A DNA stretch of 64,000 nucleotides from Salaquimonas pukyongi (GTDB lineage Bacteria > Pseudomonadota > Alphaproteobacteria > Rhizobiales > Rhizobiaceae): the NCBI RefSeq assembly GCF_001953055.1, contig NZ_CP019044.1, positions 3,017,001 through 3,081,000 on the forward strand. Direction: 5' to 3'. Of the stretch, positions 47,716-56,917 are shown in pieces. The stretch's first letter is position 1. Every line of letters begins with the position of its first letter. Position numbers and translations under genes: made by a program. Below the pieces are notes generated by a model that did no database searches, had not been told where the DNA came from, and saw only the letters and a program-made list of their open reading frames with translations.

Positions 47716-48474
47716 TCAATAGGCTTCAATCCGGTGGGCCTTTCCCATGTCCGGCAGTTCAAGCGCATAAGAACGTATTTCGGCCACCACTTCCTGCGGC
47801 AAGTGGCGCGTGAACGAGTTGCGGATCGTGACCGGAAACGCAATCTTGCCGATCCAGTCTTTTTCCCTGGCAAAACACACCATCTTGATGCCCTGCTCGG
47901 CACACCAGCGGCCAAACCGGATGTCGACGAATTTCTGCGATGAGCGCATGTAGTCAAATGGCGGCATCAGATTGCCGCGCAACACGGCAGTACCCGTTCC
48001 GATCTGCGCCACCCTTCTGTGCTGGGCCAGCTTCTTGCTGTAGTGATAGGTGTTCTTGAACGGTTCTGCCTTGCCAAGGCTCACCGGCAGAACCTGCAGC
48101 AGCTTTCTCGGTGTCAGCTTTTTCGGAAACCGGGAATAGAACGTCCCATGATAGCCGCCGACCCACTTTCCTTGGCCCAGTGCTTCGTAGATCTCGGCGC
48201 TTCGGTAAAAATAGTCTGCTGGATAGATGAGATCGTCATCGACCAGAAACACAAGGTCGTTTTTGTCCGCCTTCGGCAGAAATTTGCCGGTGTCCTTCGT
48301 GTCTTCCTCGGGGATTACCGCAAAGACATTCTTGTGCTTTGCCAGATGGGCCGGAATTTCCTCATATTCGTTAAGCACAAGATTAACGCGATCGACGCCG
48401 GGCGCGATGATGGACATCATCTGTTCCAGCCGCCCGGCTCTAGGGGGATAGGTCGCAAGATTGGCAATCAGCAT
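47716..48474 (-). CDS. Glycosyltransferase-like protein
   Basis: A 252-residue protein with a GT-A-type core: MLIANLATYPPRAGRLEQMM at the start and the DxD-type motif VFLVDDDLIYPADYF near residue 78, followed by WVGGYHGTFYSR. The rest (IGTGTAVLRGNLMPPFDYMR, RFGRWCAEQGIKMVCFAREK) is like polysaccharide-modifying transferases. The acceptor is unknown. With manC it forms a small surface-polysaccharide cassette between sdhA and sdhB. Its ATG overlaps the stop of the small frame upstream (ATGCTGA). Confidence 0.7.
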   Translation of the reverse strand: MLIANLATYPPRAGRLEQMMSIIAPGVDRVNLVLNEYEEIPAHLAKHKNVFAVIPEEDTKDTGKFLPKADKNDLVFLVDDDLIYPADYFYRSAEIYEALGQGKWVGGYHGTFYSRFPKKLTPRKLLQVLPVSLGKAEPFKNTYHYSKKLAQHRRVAQIGTGTAVLRGNLMPPFDYMRSSQKFVDIRFGRWCAEQGIKMVCFAREKDWIGKIAFPVTIRNSFTRHLPQEVVAEIRSYALELPDMGKAHRIEAY

Positions 48475-48695
48475 TTTGGTACCCTGTAAGCCGGATTGGC
48501 GGGCTCTCCCGCAAGCATCGTTAAGCCCATTCGAGCGGCAAGTTCAACATCAACCATGGCCAAAAGCATATCCGCAGCCTGCGGTGCATTGCCAAACAGC
48601 AATCTGGCATCAAGCTGCTTGGCAAACTCCGAAAGGCGCGATAGGGTCGTATTCGCTGTGTTGATTGTACGCCTGACGCGTTCAAACCCACTCAA
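48468..48695 (-). CDS. Small hypothetical protein upstream of the glycosyltransferase (possible gene remnant)
   Basis: A 75-residue frame from TTG 48695 (MSGFERVRRTINTANTTLSR) to TGA 48468, helical, without signal or membrane segment. It overlaps the glycosyltransferase start by seven bases and has normal codon use, which supports it being real, but no family was recognised. It could be the 3' remnant of a larger gene cut when the cassette was inserted. Confidence 0.4.
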   Translation of the reverse strand: MSGFERVRRTINTANTTLSRLSEFAKQLDARLLFGNAPQAADMLLAMVDVELAARMGLTMLAGEPANPAYRVPKC

Positions 48696-48722
48696 CTACA
48701 GAATGCCGGAAAACTTGGCAGG

Positions 48723-50141
48723 GTGGGGAATTTGGCGTCTATCATTCCGGTAATCTTGTGTGGCGGACCGGGCACACGGCTTTGGCCATTGTCCCGGACT
48801 TCCCGGCCCAAACAGTTTCTTTCCATTACCGGCAAACGATCGCTGTTTCAGGATACCGTATTGCGCTGCCGCGGCGCATTGTTCGATCCAAATCCGATTG
48901 TCGCTGGAACCCATGTTCATCGTTTTCTGATCGCCGAACAGCTTCAGCAACTGGATGTAACCGCCGACATCCTGCTCGAACCGGTTGCAAGAAATTCCTG
49001 TGCCGCCATTGCCCTGGCCTGCTTTCAGGCTGTGGAACGCGATGCAAACGCCACTGTGCTTGTTCTGGCTTCCGACCATTTCATGGAAAGCCGGGCAAAG
49101 TTCGAAGCATCAGTCCTCACTGCCACAGGCCTGACTGGCGAGGGATGGCTGATTACCTTCGGAATCAAGCCGGACCGGCCGGCAACCGGATATGGCTATA
49201 TCCTTCCCGGCGCAGAAACAGGCGCCGGATACCGGGTCGATGCATTTGTCGAAAAACCCGACGCAGAAAAGGCCATCAGCTTGTTAAAGGCCGGCTATCT
49301 TTGGAATACCGGCAATTTCCTGTTCAAAGCCTCTGCCTTCCTCAGCGAACTAGCCGAGTTGGCGCCGCAAATACATGATCCGGTCCGGCGGTCCTTCGTC
49401 CGGCGTTCGCCCGGCCTGGATTTCATAAGGGCAGAACCGGCAGCCTTCGGGGATTGCCCGGCCATCTCGGTTGATCATGCCGTGATGGAGAAAACCGGCA
49501 AGGCTGCTGTATGTCCTGTCGATTACGCCTGGTCCGACATGGGAAACTGGAGCGCCCTGGGCGACGTTACAAATTGCGATGTTGACGGCAACGTCCTTTT
49601 CGGTGACGTCGTGTCGCTCAACAGCAGCGGCAACGTTGTTCATTCCAGCGGCAGGCTTACCACTCTGGTCGGTGCGGAAAACCTGGTTGTTGTGAGCACC
49701 CGCGATGCCGTTCTGGTCGCAAACCGGGAGCAGGCGGAAAAGGTCGACATGATGGTCGGCAAGCTGCGCGAATGCGGGCGTCCGGAGGCCAGCCATGGAC
49801 TGCTGTACGAGCGGCCCTGGGGCAGTTATGAACTACTGGATGTTTCGGGCGGTCATCAGGTCAAGCGGATCACGGTAAAGCCCGGCGGTATCCTGTCTCT
49901 GCAGAAACATCGCCACAGGGCCGAGCACTGGATCATCGTAAGCGGCGAGGCTGAAACGACAATCAACGGCATGACAAGTACCGTCAGGGAAAACGATTCC
50001 GTTTACATACCCCTGGGCGCCGTCCACCGGCTTGCCAACCGGGCCAGCAAACCCCTGGTGCTGATTGAAGTGCAGACCGGCACCTATCTGGGCGAAGACG
50101 ACATTGTGAGACTGGAGGACAGTTACAACCGGTGTGGTTGA
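48723..50141 (+). CDS. manC: Mannose-1-phosphate guanylyltransferase / mannose-6-phosphate isomerase
   Basis: A 472-residue bifunctional enzyme making GDP-mannose for polysaccharides. The nucleotidyltransferase half has ILCGGPGTRLWPLSRTSRPK (pyrophosphorylase loop), FVEKPDAEKA and WNTGNFLF; the C-terminal cupin isomerase half has RPWGSYELLDVSGGHQVKRI, LQKHRHRAEHW (His ligands). The start is GTG at 48723 (or TTG at 48732). It is on the opposite strand to the sdh genes and converges with sdhA. A hairpin GGTTGA/TCAACC at 50136-50151 overlaps its stop. Confidence 0.93.
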   Translation: MGNLASIIPVILCGGPGTRLWPLSRTSRPKQFLSITGKRSLFQDTVLRCRGALFDPNPIVAGTHVHRFLIAEQLQQLDVTADILLEPVARNSCAAIALACFQAVERDANATVLVLASDHFMESRAKFEASVLTATGLTGEGWLITFGIKPDRPATGYGYILPGAETGAGYRVDAFVEKPDAEKAISLLKAGYLWNTGNFLFKASAFLSELAELAPQIHDPVRRSFVRRSPGLDFIRAEPAAFGDCPAISVDHAVMEKTGKAAVCPVDYAWSDMGNWSALGDVTNCDVDGNVLFGDVVSLNSSGNVVHSSGRLTTLVGAENLVVVSTRDAVLVANREQAEKVDMMVGKLRECGRPEASHGLLYERPWGSYELLDVSGGHQVKRITVKPGGILSLQKHRHRAEHWIIVSGEAETTINGMTSTVRENDSVYIPLGAVHRLANRASKPLVLIEVQTGTYLGEDDIVRLEDSYNRCG

Positions 50142-50197
50142 ACTCTCAACCAGATTCGGGGGGCTTGACACGCTCTAATATACCCGCGCCTTGGGGG

Positions 50198-52012
50198 CTA
50201 TCTTCTTGGGTTCGATACCCCTTCGGCGGGCTTGGTAAGCGGGTCGAGTACCACCGGGCGGTAGTCGAGCTTCACCTTGCCCTTGTTGTCGATCCAGGAA
50301 AGAGTGTGTTCGCGCCAGTTCTTGTCATCGCGATCCTTGAAATCCTCGCGGGCATGGGCGCCACGGCTTTCCTTGCGGGCTTCCGCGCCGGTAACCGTGC
50401 TGACAGCGCAGATCAGGAGATTTTCCAGTTCCAGCGTTTCCACCAGATCGGAATTCCAGACCATCGAGCGATCGGAAACCTTGAGATCGAAAAGCCCTTT
50501 CCAGGCTTCCCCGATGCGTTTGCACCCTGACTTGAGTGTCTCTGCAGTGCGGAAGACAGCGGCATCTTCCTGCATGATCTTCTGCATTTTAAGCCGCAAT
50601 TCGGCGGTCGGTGTTCCGCCATCGGCATGGCGCAGCGCATCGAAACGGCTCATGATTTTTTCCGACGCTGCAGCCGGCGCTGTGGGCACGGAGGTGCTGC
50701 GGTCAATCGTTTCACCGGCGCGGATTGCCGCTGCCCGGCCAAACACAACCAGATCGATCAGCGAATTCGAACCAAGCCGGTTGGCACCGTGGACGGATGC
50801 GCAGCCCGCTTCCCCAACAGCCATGAGCCCCGGCACAACCGCTTTGGGGTTTTTCTTCGTCGGACGAAGTACCTCGCCCCAATAGTTCGTCGGGATGCCG
50901 CCCATATTGTAGTGAACGGTCGGAATTACCGGGATCGGCTCACGGGTAAGATCGACACCGGCAAATATCTTCGCCGATTCCGAAATGCCGGGAAGTCTTT
51001 CAGCCAGCGTATCCGGATCGATATGGTTGAGATTGAGGTAGATGTGGTCCTTGTTAGGACCGACGCCCCGGCCTTCGCGAATTTCAATCGTCATGCAGCG
51101 CGACACCACATCGCGCGAGGCAAGGTCCTTGTAGGTCGGCGCATAGCGCTCCATGAACCGTTCGCCTTCCGAGTTGGTCAGATAGCCCCCTTCACCCCGT
51201 GCACCCTCGGTAATCAGGCACCCGGCGCCATAAATGCCGGTCGGGTGAAACTGCACAAATTCCATGTCCTGCAGCGGCAGGCCGGCGCGGGCCACCATGC
51301 CGTTGCCATCGCCGGTGCAGGTATGTGCGGACGTGCAAGAGAAATAGGAACGGCCATAGCCCCCGGTCGCCAGCACCACCATCTTGGCGTTGAAGCGGTG
51401 GATCGTGCCATCGTCCAGATTCCAGGCGATAATGCCGGTACAGGCGCCGTCATCGCTCATCAGCAGGTCGATGGCGAAATACTCGATATAAAATTCCGCA
51501 TCGTTGCGCAGGGACTGGCCGTAAAGGGTGTGCAGAATGGCATGTCCGGTACGGTCGGCAGCTGCACAGGTACGCTGTACCGGGGGGCCTTCACCGAATT
51601 CCGTGGTATGGCCTCCAAAGGGGCGCTGATAGATCTTGCCTTCCTCGGTTCGCGAGAAGGGAACGCCGTAATGTTCCAGTTCATAGACGGCGGCAGGTGC
51701 CTCCCTGGCAAGATATTCCATGGCATCGGTATCGCCGAGCCAGTCGGATCCCTTGACGGTGTCGTACATGTGCCACTGCCAGTGATCCGGCCCCATGTTC
51801 GACAGCGAAGCTGCAATGCCGCCCTGCGCCGCCACCGTGTGCGAACGGGTCGGGAAAACCTTGGTGACACAGGCTGTTCTCAGCCCCTGTTCCGCCATGC
51901 CCAGCGTCGCGCGAAGTCCGGAGCCTCCCGCTCCCACCACCACGACATCGTGGTAATGATCCACAAATTCATAAGCCGTGGCGGCTGTCTTTCCCGTTTT
52001 CTTGGTTGCCAT
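50198..52012 (-). CDS. sdhA: Succinate dehydrogenase flavoprotein subunit
   Basis: The 604-residue FAD subunit oxidising succinate to fumarate. FAD-binding [20 protein letters not shown], the flavinylation His in [34 protein letters not shown] and the catalytic Arg region are intact, and the C-terminal [20 protein letters not shown] block is present. Typical length. It follows sdhD by 51 bases. Downstream the convergent manC replaces the expected sdhB. Confidence 0.97.
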   Translation of the reverse strand: MATKKTGKTAATAYEFVDHYHDVVVVGAGGSGLRATLGMAEQGLRTACVTKVFPTRSHTVAAQGGIAASLSNMGPDHWQWHMYDTVKGSDWLGDTDAMEYLAREAPAAVYELEHYGVPFSRTEEGKIYQRPFGGHTTEFGEGPPVQRTCAAADRTGHAILHTLYGQSLRNDAEFYIEYFAIDLLMSDDGACTGIIAWNLDDGTIHRFNAKMVVLATGGYGRSYFSCTSAHTCTGDGNGMVARAGLPLQDMEFVQFHPTGIYGAGCLITEGARGEGGYLTNSEGERFMERYAPTYKDLASRDVVSRCMTIEIREGRGVGPNKDHIYLNLNHIDPDTLAERLPGISESAKIFAGVDLTREPIPVIPTVHYNMGGIPTNYWGEVLRPTKKNPKAVVPGLMAVGEAGCASVHGANRLGSNSLIDLVVFGRAAAIRAGETIDRSTSVPTAPAAASEKIMSRFDALRHADGGTPTAELRLKMQKIMQEDAAVFRTAETLKSGCKRIGEAWKGLFDLKVSDRSMVWNSDLVETLELENLLICAVSTVTGAEARKESRGAHAREDFKDRDDKNWREHTLSWIDNKGKVKLDYRPVVLDPLTKPAEGVSNPRR

Positions 52013-52063
52013 GTGCCGTTGCGTACCTTCGATGAAACTGTGTGCCCGGTCCCGTTTGCCCGC

Positions 52064-52444
52064 TTAACCGCCGAAAGCCAGTTTGAACACGGCAAAGGCG
52101 ACCAGCGCGCCGGAGAAAAATACGAAAAACGTATTAAGCATGATGAGCGCAATCTTCCGCAGCTCACTGTGGATATAGTCCTCGATCACGACCTGCATGC
52201 CCAGGCGCATGTGATAAAGCACCGATATGGAAAACAGCGCGATGAAGATGGCGGTAAGCGGCGAAGCCAGCCTCGCACGGACTTCCGGATAGGGTGCGCC
52301 CACGAGTGAAACCACCAGCCACAGACCGACAATCACCAGCGGGATATTGGCAACCGCCGTCAGCCGCTGCCGCCAGAAGTGCTCCGTTCCCTCCTTGGCA
52401 GAGCCAAGGCCGCGAACCTTGCCGAGAGCCGTGCGCATCCCCAT
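52064..52444 (-). CDS. sdhD: Succinate dehydrogenase membrane anchor subunit D
   Basis: A 126-residue three-helix membrane subunit. MGMRTALGKVRGLGSAKEGT is the family start (TAGGAGAAA upstream of ATG 52444); the heme/quinone region is SVLYHMRLGMQVVIEDYIHS with the conserved His and Asp-Tyr. Ten bases after sdhC. Confidence 0.92.
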   Translation of the reverse strand: MGMRTALGKVRGLGSAKEGTEHFWRQRLTAVANIPLVIVGLWLVVSLVGAPYPEVRARLASPLTAIFIALFSISVLYHMRLGMQVVIEDYIHSELRKIALIMLNTFFVFFSGALVAFAVFKLAFGG

Positions 52445-52454
52445 GGCGTTTCTC

Positions 52455-52853
52455 CTATCGTGCCGCATAGGCCGCGATCCAGATCACGATGGTGATCGCG
52501 ATGGACGCGGCAAAATGCAGCCTGGCCAGTTTCGTGGTGAAGTGTTTTTCCATCGCCCGGCCGGTATCCTGGACAAGATGCTTGATGCCGCCCAGCATGT
52601 GGTGAACCAGTGCCCAGGTGAAGCCAAGAAGAAGGATCCTGCCCAAAAGCGAACCGAACAGGCCGTTGACCCAGTCAAAATAGGCCGCATCCGTTGCGGC
52701 CGCAAACAGCCACCATGAAAACAGGAACATGCCGAAATACAGCGCCACGCCCGTTATCCGGTGCATGATCGAAGCGACCATGGTTGGGATGGGCTTGTAG
52801 ATTTCCAGATGTGGAGACAGGGGTCGGCTGGATTTTGCTTGGGTCTGGCTCAT
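52455..52853 (-). CDS. sdhC: Succinate dehydrogenase cytochrome b556 subunit
   Basis: A 132-residue three-helix protein. RPLSPHLEIYKPIPTMVASI MHRITG holds the quinone-site Ser/Arg pattern, and ALVHHMLGGIKHLVQDTG has the heme-ligand His. ATG 52853 is the family start; its Shine-Dalgarno is weak. First gene of sdhCDA, with a candidate promoter at 52937-52964. Confidence 0.93.
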   Translation of the reverse strand: MSQTQAKSSRPLSPHLEIYKPIPTMVASIMHRITGVALYFGMFLFSWWLFAAATDAAYFDWVNGLFGSLLGRILLLGFTWALVHHMLGGIKHLVQDTGRAMEKHFTTKLARLHFAASIAITIVIWIAAYAAR

Positions 52854-52936
52854 GATTTTTTTCGCGAAATGACCAATGCACTTGGCTGGTTCAAAAGACG
52901 GGTAGCCAGCGAAAACCGGCTTGACGGTTGTTTCCG

Positions 52937-52964
52937 TTTTAGAGCGCTTCCCCCCGCAGGTCAA
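52937..52964 (-). promoter_or_regulatory. Candidate sigma-70 promoter of sdhCDA
   Basis: On the minus strand TTGACC (52964-52959) and CTAAAA (52942-52937) are separated by 16 bases, about 85 bases before the sdhC start. The -35 is good, the -10 moderate. Confidence 0.4.
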
Positions 52965-53051
52965 AGCAACAAAAGGCTAACGTCCGCATTATCGCCCTGC
53001 ATAGCTGAACAGGCCAGCCAGGAGCCTTGGACAGAATTCAGAATCCAAACC

Positions 53052-53513
53052 CTACTCGTCGAACCGCAGAATATAGGAATGCCAATCTGCCGGTGCTGCC
53101 ACCTTTTCAAATACCTTGCGGCCGGTATCGGGCTGGCGCGGCGCATTCATTATGAGTTTCGACCATCCCCGCGATTCGGCCTGATCTGCCAGCACATCGA
53201 CCAGTGCCTTGGCGATGCCTTTGCCCCTGTGATCGTGATGAACATAGATGTGATCACACTGGCCGGCACGTTTTCCGGTTACCGGCTCGGGCAGATCGTA
53301 AAACAGAATAAACCCTACCAGTTCGCCATCCAGAAAAGCACCGAGAAACTCGGCCGAACGATCCTGCAGCAGTTGTTCAGCATAATACTGATCAGGACGT
53401 CTCGGCGCTCCGCGTTTCAGCGCCTGGCCGTATTGGGCAATCAGCGGCGCCAGACTAAACGAGTCCTTGAGCCGCAGGGGAACAATCTCGATGTTGTGGG
53501 TTTCGCTGGTCAT
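53052..53513 (-). CDS. GNAT family N-acetyltransferase
   Basis: A 153-residue acetyltransferase with acetyl-CoA motif HIYVHHDHRGKGIAKALVDV (Q/RxxGxG/A type), the FLDGELVGFILFYD strand pair before it and GWSKLIMNAPRQPDTGRKVF after it. The acceptor cannot be told. It stands alone between sdhC and the AEC transporter. Confidence 0.85.
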   Translation of the reverse strand: MTSETHNIEIVPLRLKDSFSLAPLIAQYGQALKRGAPRRPDQYYAEQLLQDRSAEFLGAFLDGELVGFILFYDLPEPVTGKRAGQCDHIYVHHDHRGKGIAKALVDVLADQAESRGWSKLIMNAPRQPDTGRKVFEKVAAPADWHSYILRFDE

Positions 53514-53635
53514 GGGTGGTTCGATCCGGCTATAGGCAGTGTATGGGTGGCTGAGCGCACAAAGCGGTAGCGGCCACCTTATAGCGCGTCAACCGCGCAA
53601 TGCATCGAATTCGAAGTCAGGTGCCGTAAATCGCC

Positions 53636-54577
53636 GTGCTGACCACGCTCGTTACCATTTTGCCGGTGTTCCTGGTTCTGGCCGCCGGCTGGCTTGCGGT
53701 GAGAACCGGCTATCTCGATGAGGCGCTGTCGGATCAGCTCAACGCATTTGCCGTCCGGCTGGCCGTTCCCGTGCTGCTGTTTCGCGCCATGGTCGACCTC
53801 GATTTCGGCCAGGCCTTTCAAATCAGGATGCTGGCGGGGTTTTATCTCGGCGGATTTGCAAGCTTCTTTGCCGGGACCATGCTTGCAAGGGTCCTGTTCG
53901 GTCGCAGGCCGGGCGAAGCCGTTGCCGTTGGCTTTTGCGCATTGTTTTCCAACACCGTGCTGCTCGGCATTCCCATCGTGCAGCGCGCCTATGGCGATGA
54001 CGCACTAACGCCCGTCTACGGGATTGTCGCCCTGCATGCAGGCGTCATGTATGCGCTTGGTATGTCCTGCATGGAACTGGCCCGCGCTGACGGGCGCTCC
54101 ATCGGCGAAACCGTTCAGGCGGCAGCCCGGTCGATCCTTGCCAATCCGTTGATGATCGGCGTCATCGCGGGCGTGCTGGTCAATGTCTCGGGCTTTGCCC
54201 TTCCAGCAGTGCTGCGCGCGCCAGTGGACATGCTGGCTACCGCCGCCATCCCCGCCGCCCTGGTCGGGCTTGGCGCAGCGCTCACCCGCTATCAACTGAA
54301 ATCCGAAATCGCCGAAAGCCTGATGGTGGCCAGTCTTTCACTCGTCCTCCATCCCGCCATTGCCTTTGCCATCACCCATTTGTGGTTCGGCCTGCCTGCC
54401 GATCTGGTCCGCGCTGCAGTTGTGGTTGCAGCCATGCCCCCCGGCCTCAACGTTTACATTTTTGCGGCAATGTACAACCGCGCGGTCAGCCTTTCTGCTT
54501 CCGCCATTCTCGTTACCACCAGTCTTTCCATCGTCACCATTGCCGTTTGGCTCTGGCTGCTGAAGCAAATACTCTGA
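53636..54577 (+). CDS. AEC family transporter (auxin efflux carrier type)
   Basis: A 313-residue membrane protein with about ten helices. It starts at GTG 53636 (MLTTLVTILPVFLVLAAGWL). Conserved segments include LNAFAVRLAVPVLLFRAMVD, GFCALFSNTVLLGIPIVQRA and VVVAAMPPGLNVYIFAAMYN. Bacterial members export or import malonate, malate or other organic anions; the substrate here is open. An intrinsic terminator follows at 54591. Confidence 0.87.
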   Translation: MLTTLVTILPVFLVLAAGWLAVRTGYLDEALSDQLNAFAVRLAVPVLLFRAMVDLDFGQAFQIRMLAGFYLGGFASFFAGTMLARVLFGRRPGEAVAVGFCALFSNTVLLGIPIVQRAYGDDALTPVYGIVALHAGVMYALGMSCMELARADGRSIGETVQAAARSILANPLMIGVIAGVLVNVSGFALPAVLRAPVDMLATAAIPAALVGLGAALTRYQLKSEIAESLMVASLSLVLHPAIAFAITHLWFGLPADLVRAAVVVAAMPPGLNVYIFAAMYNRAVSLSASAILVTTSLSIVTIAVWLWLLKQIL

Positions 54578-54590
54578 TGGAAGAAGAATA

Positions 54591-54633
54591 ACGGCCCGGC
54601 AGCTTCTGCTGGCTACCGGGCCGTTTTGTTTTG
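54591..54633 (+). terminator. Intrinsic terminator after the AEC transporter gene
   Basis: CGGCCCGG (54592-54599) pairs with CCGGGCCG (54616-54623), an inner CAGC/GCTG stem extends it, and TTTTGTTTT follows. Confidence 0.85.
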
Positions 54634-54684
54634 CGACTGGAGGAAGCGGGGTGGTTCAGACCCCGCCTGTGTCACAAATTCCGG

Positions 54685-55422
54685 TTACAGGGCCTCGGTG
54701 ATCTGATTGAGCTTGTTGATCGAGGCAGCCTGAAAGCGTGCGTTCTTTTCCACATTGGTATGGGTAATCGAAGGATCGGCCGTAACGTCGATGTTTTCGA
54801 TGGTGCCGGTGAAGCCGGAAGCTGCATGAATGGTGTTGTCTTCGTTCTGCATCGGCAGGTAATAGTTGATGACCTGGTCAACATTGGCACCAACATGGCC
54901 GGTTTCCACGGGATCGAAGGTTACAACCAGCGACACCTTGACGCCGTTTCTGCCCAGGTAATTGGCAAATTTCGAAGATTCATTGCCGCCCAGTGAGTGG
55001 CCCATGATAACGACCGGGTAGGAAACCTCGCCGCGTTTGGCGCGGGCAACGATATCCTCTGCAATCGGCTTCCAGAACTTGTAGGAAAAGTTGGCAGCAT
55101 CGTACCCCCTGGCACGCATGTCTTCAGCCATCCGGTCGATACCGCGGGAAAAGACGTTGGCAAGACCGCGCATCATGTAGATTTCGCCGGTCCGGGTGAC
55201 ATGCGCCCTGGAACGGTTGATGACATGATGCGGGCGGACCTTGTCTGCACTTTCCACATCCGCGATCTGCGTTTGAGGCTTGGCGATCTCATCACCCAGC
55301 GTGGTGTTGGACGACGAAGAAGCGGTGGCCGAGCAGCCGGTGACGACAGCCGTGCCGATCAGCGCAGCTGCCAGGGCAATCCGGCGGGCGTTTTCGGTAA
55401 TGGTGTTGATCAGCTTGCTCAT
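54685..55422 (-). CDS. Lipoprotein with alpha/beta-hydrolase (lipase-like) fold
   Basis: A 245-residue lipoprotein (lipobox VVTGC at about residue 30) with the nucleophile elbow VVIMGHSLGGNESSKFANYL and the helical DRMAEDMRARGYDAANFSYK region of a small lipase/esterase-like protein. The Asp in VVTFDPVETGH fits the acid position. Substrate unknown. GGGAGAA precedes ATG. Confidence 0.75.
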   Translation of the reverse strand: MSKLINTITENARRIALAAALIGTAVVTGCSATASSSSNTTLGDEIAKPQTQIADVESADKVRPHHVINRSRAHVTRTGEIYMMRGLANVFSRGIDRMAEDMRARGYDAANFSYKFWKPIAEDIVARAKRGEVSYPVVIMGHSLGGNESSKFANYLGRNGVKVSLVVTFDPVETGHVGANVDQVINYYLPMQNEDNTIHAASGFTGTIENIDVTADPSITHTNVEKNARFQAASINKLNQITEAL

Positions 55423-55557
55423 TGGTGTTCTCCCTCTCTAGAACACCAATTTGCGGGAAATGGTTCCCATTTGCCGTGCGATTCATCACACGCTGATTTA
55501 TTTAATTATTTCAGATGATTAGGTGGGTTATTGTGGGTTTCTTGCCACCATGGTCAC

Positions 55558-55592
55558 AAAAACCCGCTTCCGGGGAACCGGAGGCGGGTTTC
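55558..55592 (-). terminator. Intrinsic terminator after asd
   Basis: On the minus strand AACCCGCCTCCGG pairs with CCGGAAGCGGGTT (one mismatch) around GTTC/CC and runs into TTTTTGTG. It lies 25 bases after the asd stop. Confidence 0.8.
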
Positions 55593-55616
55593 ATGCGTTT
55601 GGTAAGAGGCAGTGGT

Positions 55617-56651
55617 TCACGCTGCCTGGCTTTTCGGCTTGAGCAAGCCGCGATTGACCAGCAATTCGGCAATCTGCACGGTGTTCAGCGCCGCGCCCTT
55701 GCGCAGATTGTCGGAAACCACCCAGATGTTAAGGCCATTGTCCACCGTGGCGTCCTCACGGATGCGCGAAATATAAGTCGCATCCTCGCCGGCGCTTTCA
55801 TGCGGCGTGATGTATCCGCCGTCCTCACGCTTGTCGATCACCAGGCATCCGGGCGCCTCGCGCAGGATAGCGCGTGCCTGGTCGGCCGTCATCTCGTTTT
55901 CAAACTCGATATTGATCGCCTCCGAATGACCGATGAAGACCGGCACCCGCACCGCAGTACAGGTAACCTTGATGTTCTTGTCGAGCATCTTCTTGGTCTC
56001 GGCCACCACCTTCCATTCTTCCTTGGTCGATCCATCATCCATGAACACATCGATATGGGGGATGACGTTGAAGGCGATTCGCTTGGTGAACTTTTCCGCT
56101 TCGATGGGATCATTGACGAAAATCGAACGCGTCTGATTGAACAATTCATCCATGGCGTCCTTGCCGGCACCCGATACCGACTGATAGGTCGCAACGACAA
56201 TCCGCTTGATCTTTGCCTGGTCGTGCAGCGGTTTCAGTGCCACGACGAGTTGGGCTGTCGAGCAATTGGGATTGGCAATGATGTTCTTCTTCGTGAACCC
56301 CTCAACGGCATCCGCATTCACTTCAGGAACGATCAGCGGCACGTCGGGATCGTAGCGGAACGCCGACGAATTATCGATCACAACGCAGCCTGCCGCCCCG
56401 ATTTTGGGCGAATACTGTTTGGAAATCTCACCACCTGCCGACATCAATGCAATATCGGTTCCGGCAAAATCATAGTCCTCCAGCGCCTTGACCTTCAGGG
56501 TCTTGTCGCCAAACGATACCTCTGTTCCCACGCTGCGGCGCGAAGCAAGCGGGACGACCGTTTCGGCGGGAAATCCGCGCTCGGCAAGAATATCGAGCAT
56601 TTCCCGGCCCACATTGCCGGTCGCTCCGATGATGGCGATCTTGTAACCCAT
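55617..56651 (-). CDS. asd: Aspartate-semialdehyde dehydrogenase
   Basis: A 344-residue NADPH enzyme reducing aspartyl phosphate to aspartate semialdehyde, the branch to lysine, threonine and methionine. IAIIGATGNVGREMLDILAE binds NADPH; the nucleophile Cys is in IIANPNCSTAQLVVALKPLH and the His base lies in a later segment. ATG 56651 (GGGAGAGAGA upstream) is preferred to 56684. It supplies dapF at 3 kb with precursor. Confidence 0.96.
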   Translation of the reverse strand: MGYKIAIIGATGNVGREMLDILAERGFPAETVVPLASRRSVGTEVSFGDKTLKVKALEDYDFAGTDIALMSAGGEISKQYSPKIGAAGCVVIDNSSAFRYDPDVPLIVPEVNADAVEGFTKKNIIANPNCSTAQLVVALKPLHDQAKIKRIVVATYQSVSGAGKDAMDELFNQTRSIFVNDPIEAEKFTKRIAFNVIPHIDVFMDDGSTKEEWKVVAETKKMLDKNIKVTCTAVRVPVFIGHSEAINIEFENEMTADQARAILREAPGCLVIDKREDGGYITPHESAGEDATYISRIREDATVDNGLNIWVVSDNLRKGAALNTVQIAELLVNRGLLKPKSQAA

Positions 56652-56917
56652 GATTTTGCCTCTCTCTCCCCCTGCTGCTGGCAAGCATCACTCTTCCCGC
56701 CCCCGGGGAGAGTGTGGGGCGGGCGCGTCAGATACCGGTCTTGGTTTTCAACGCGATGCTCATGGTGGCGGTCTTTTGATACAGGCCGCGAAGAATGTCA
56801 ATCGATCCGCATCATGCTTTGGGCGAAGCGGGCTGTATGGTCTGCAAGAAGAAAACCCGGCACTGCTCCAAAGCAGCAGCCGGGTTATCCGTTCTTAAGC
56901 AACGCTGGCGCACAGCG

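Noticed and set aside
50200-50240. GGTTCGATACCCC resembles a tRNA T-loop
   Set aside because: It is the 3' coding end of sdhA and no acceptor, D-arm or anticodon stem can be drawn around it.
50627-52309. A 560-codon frame antisense to sdhA and sdhD
   Set aside because: Lies wholly opposite intact, conserved genes; no independent coding evidence.
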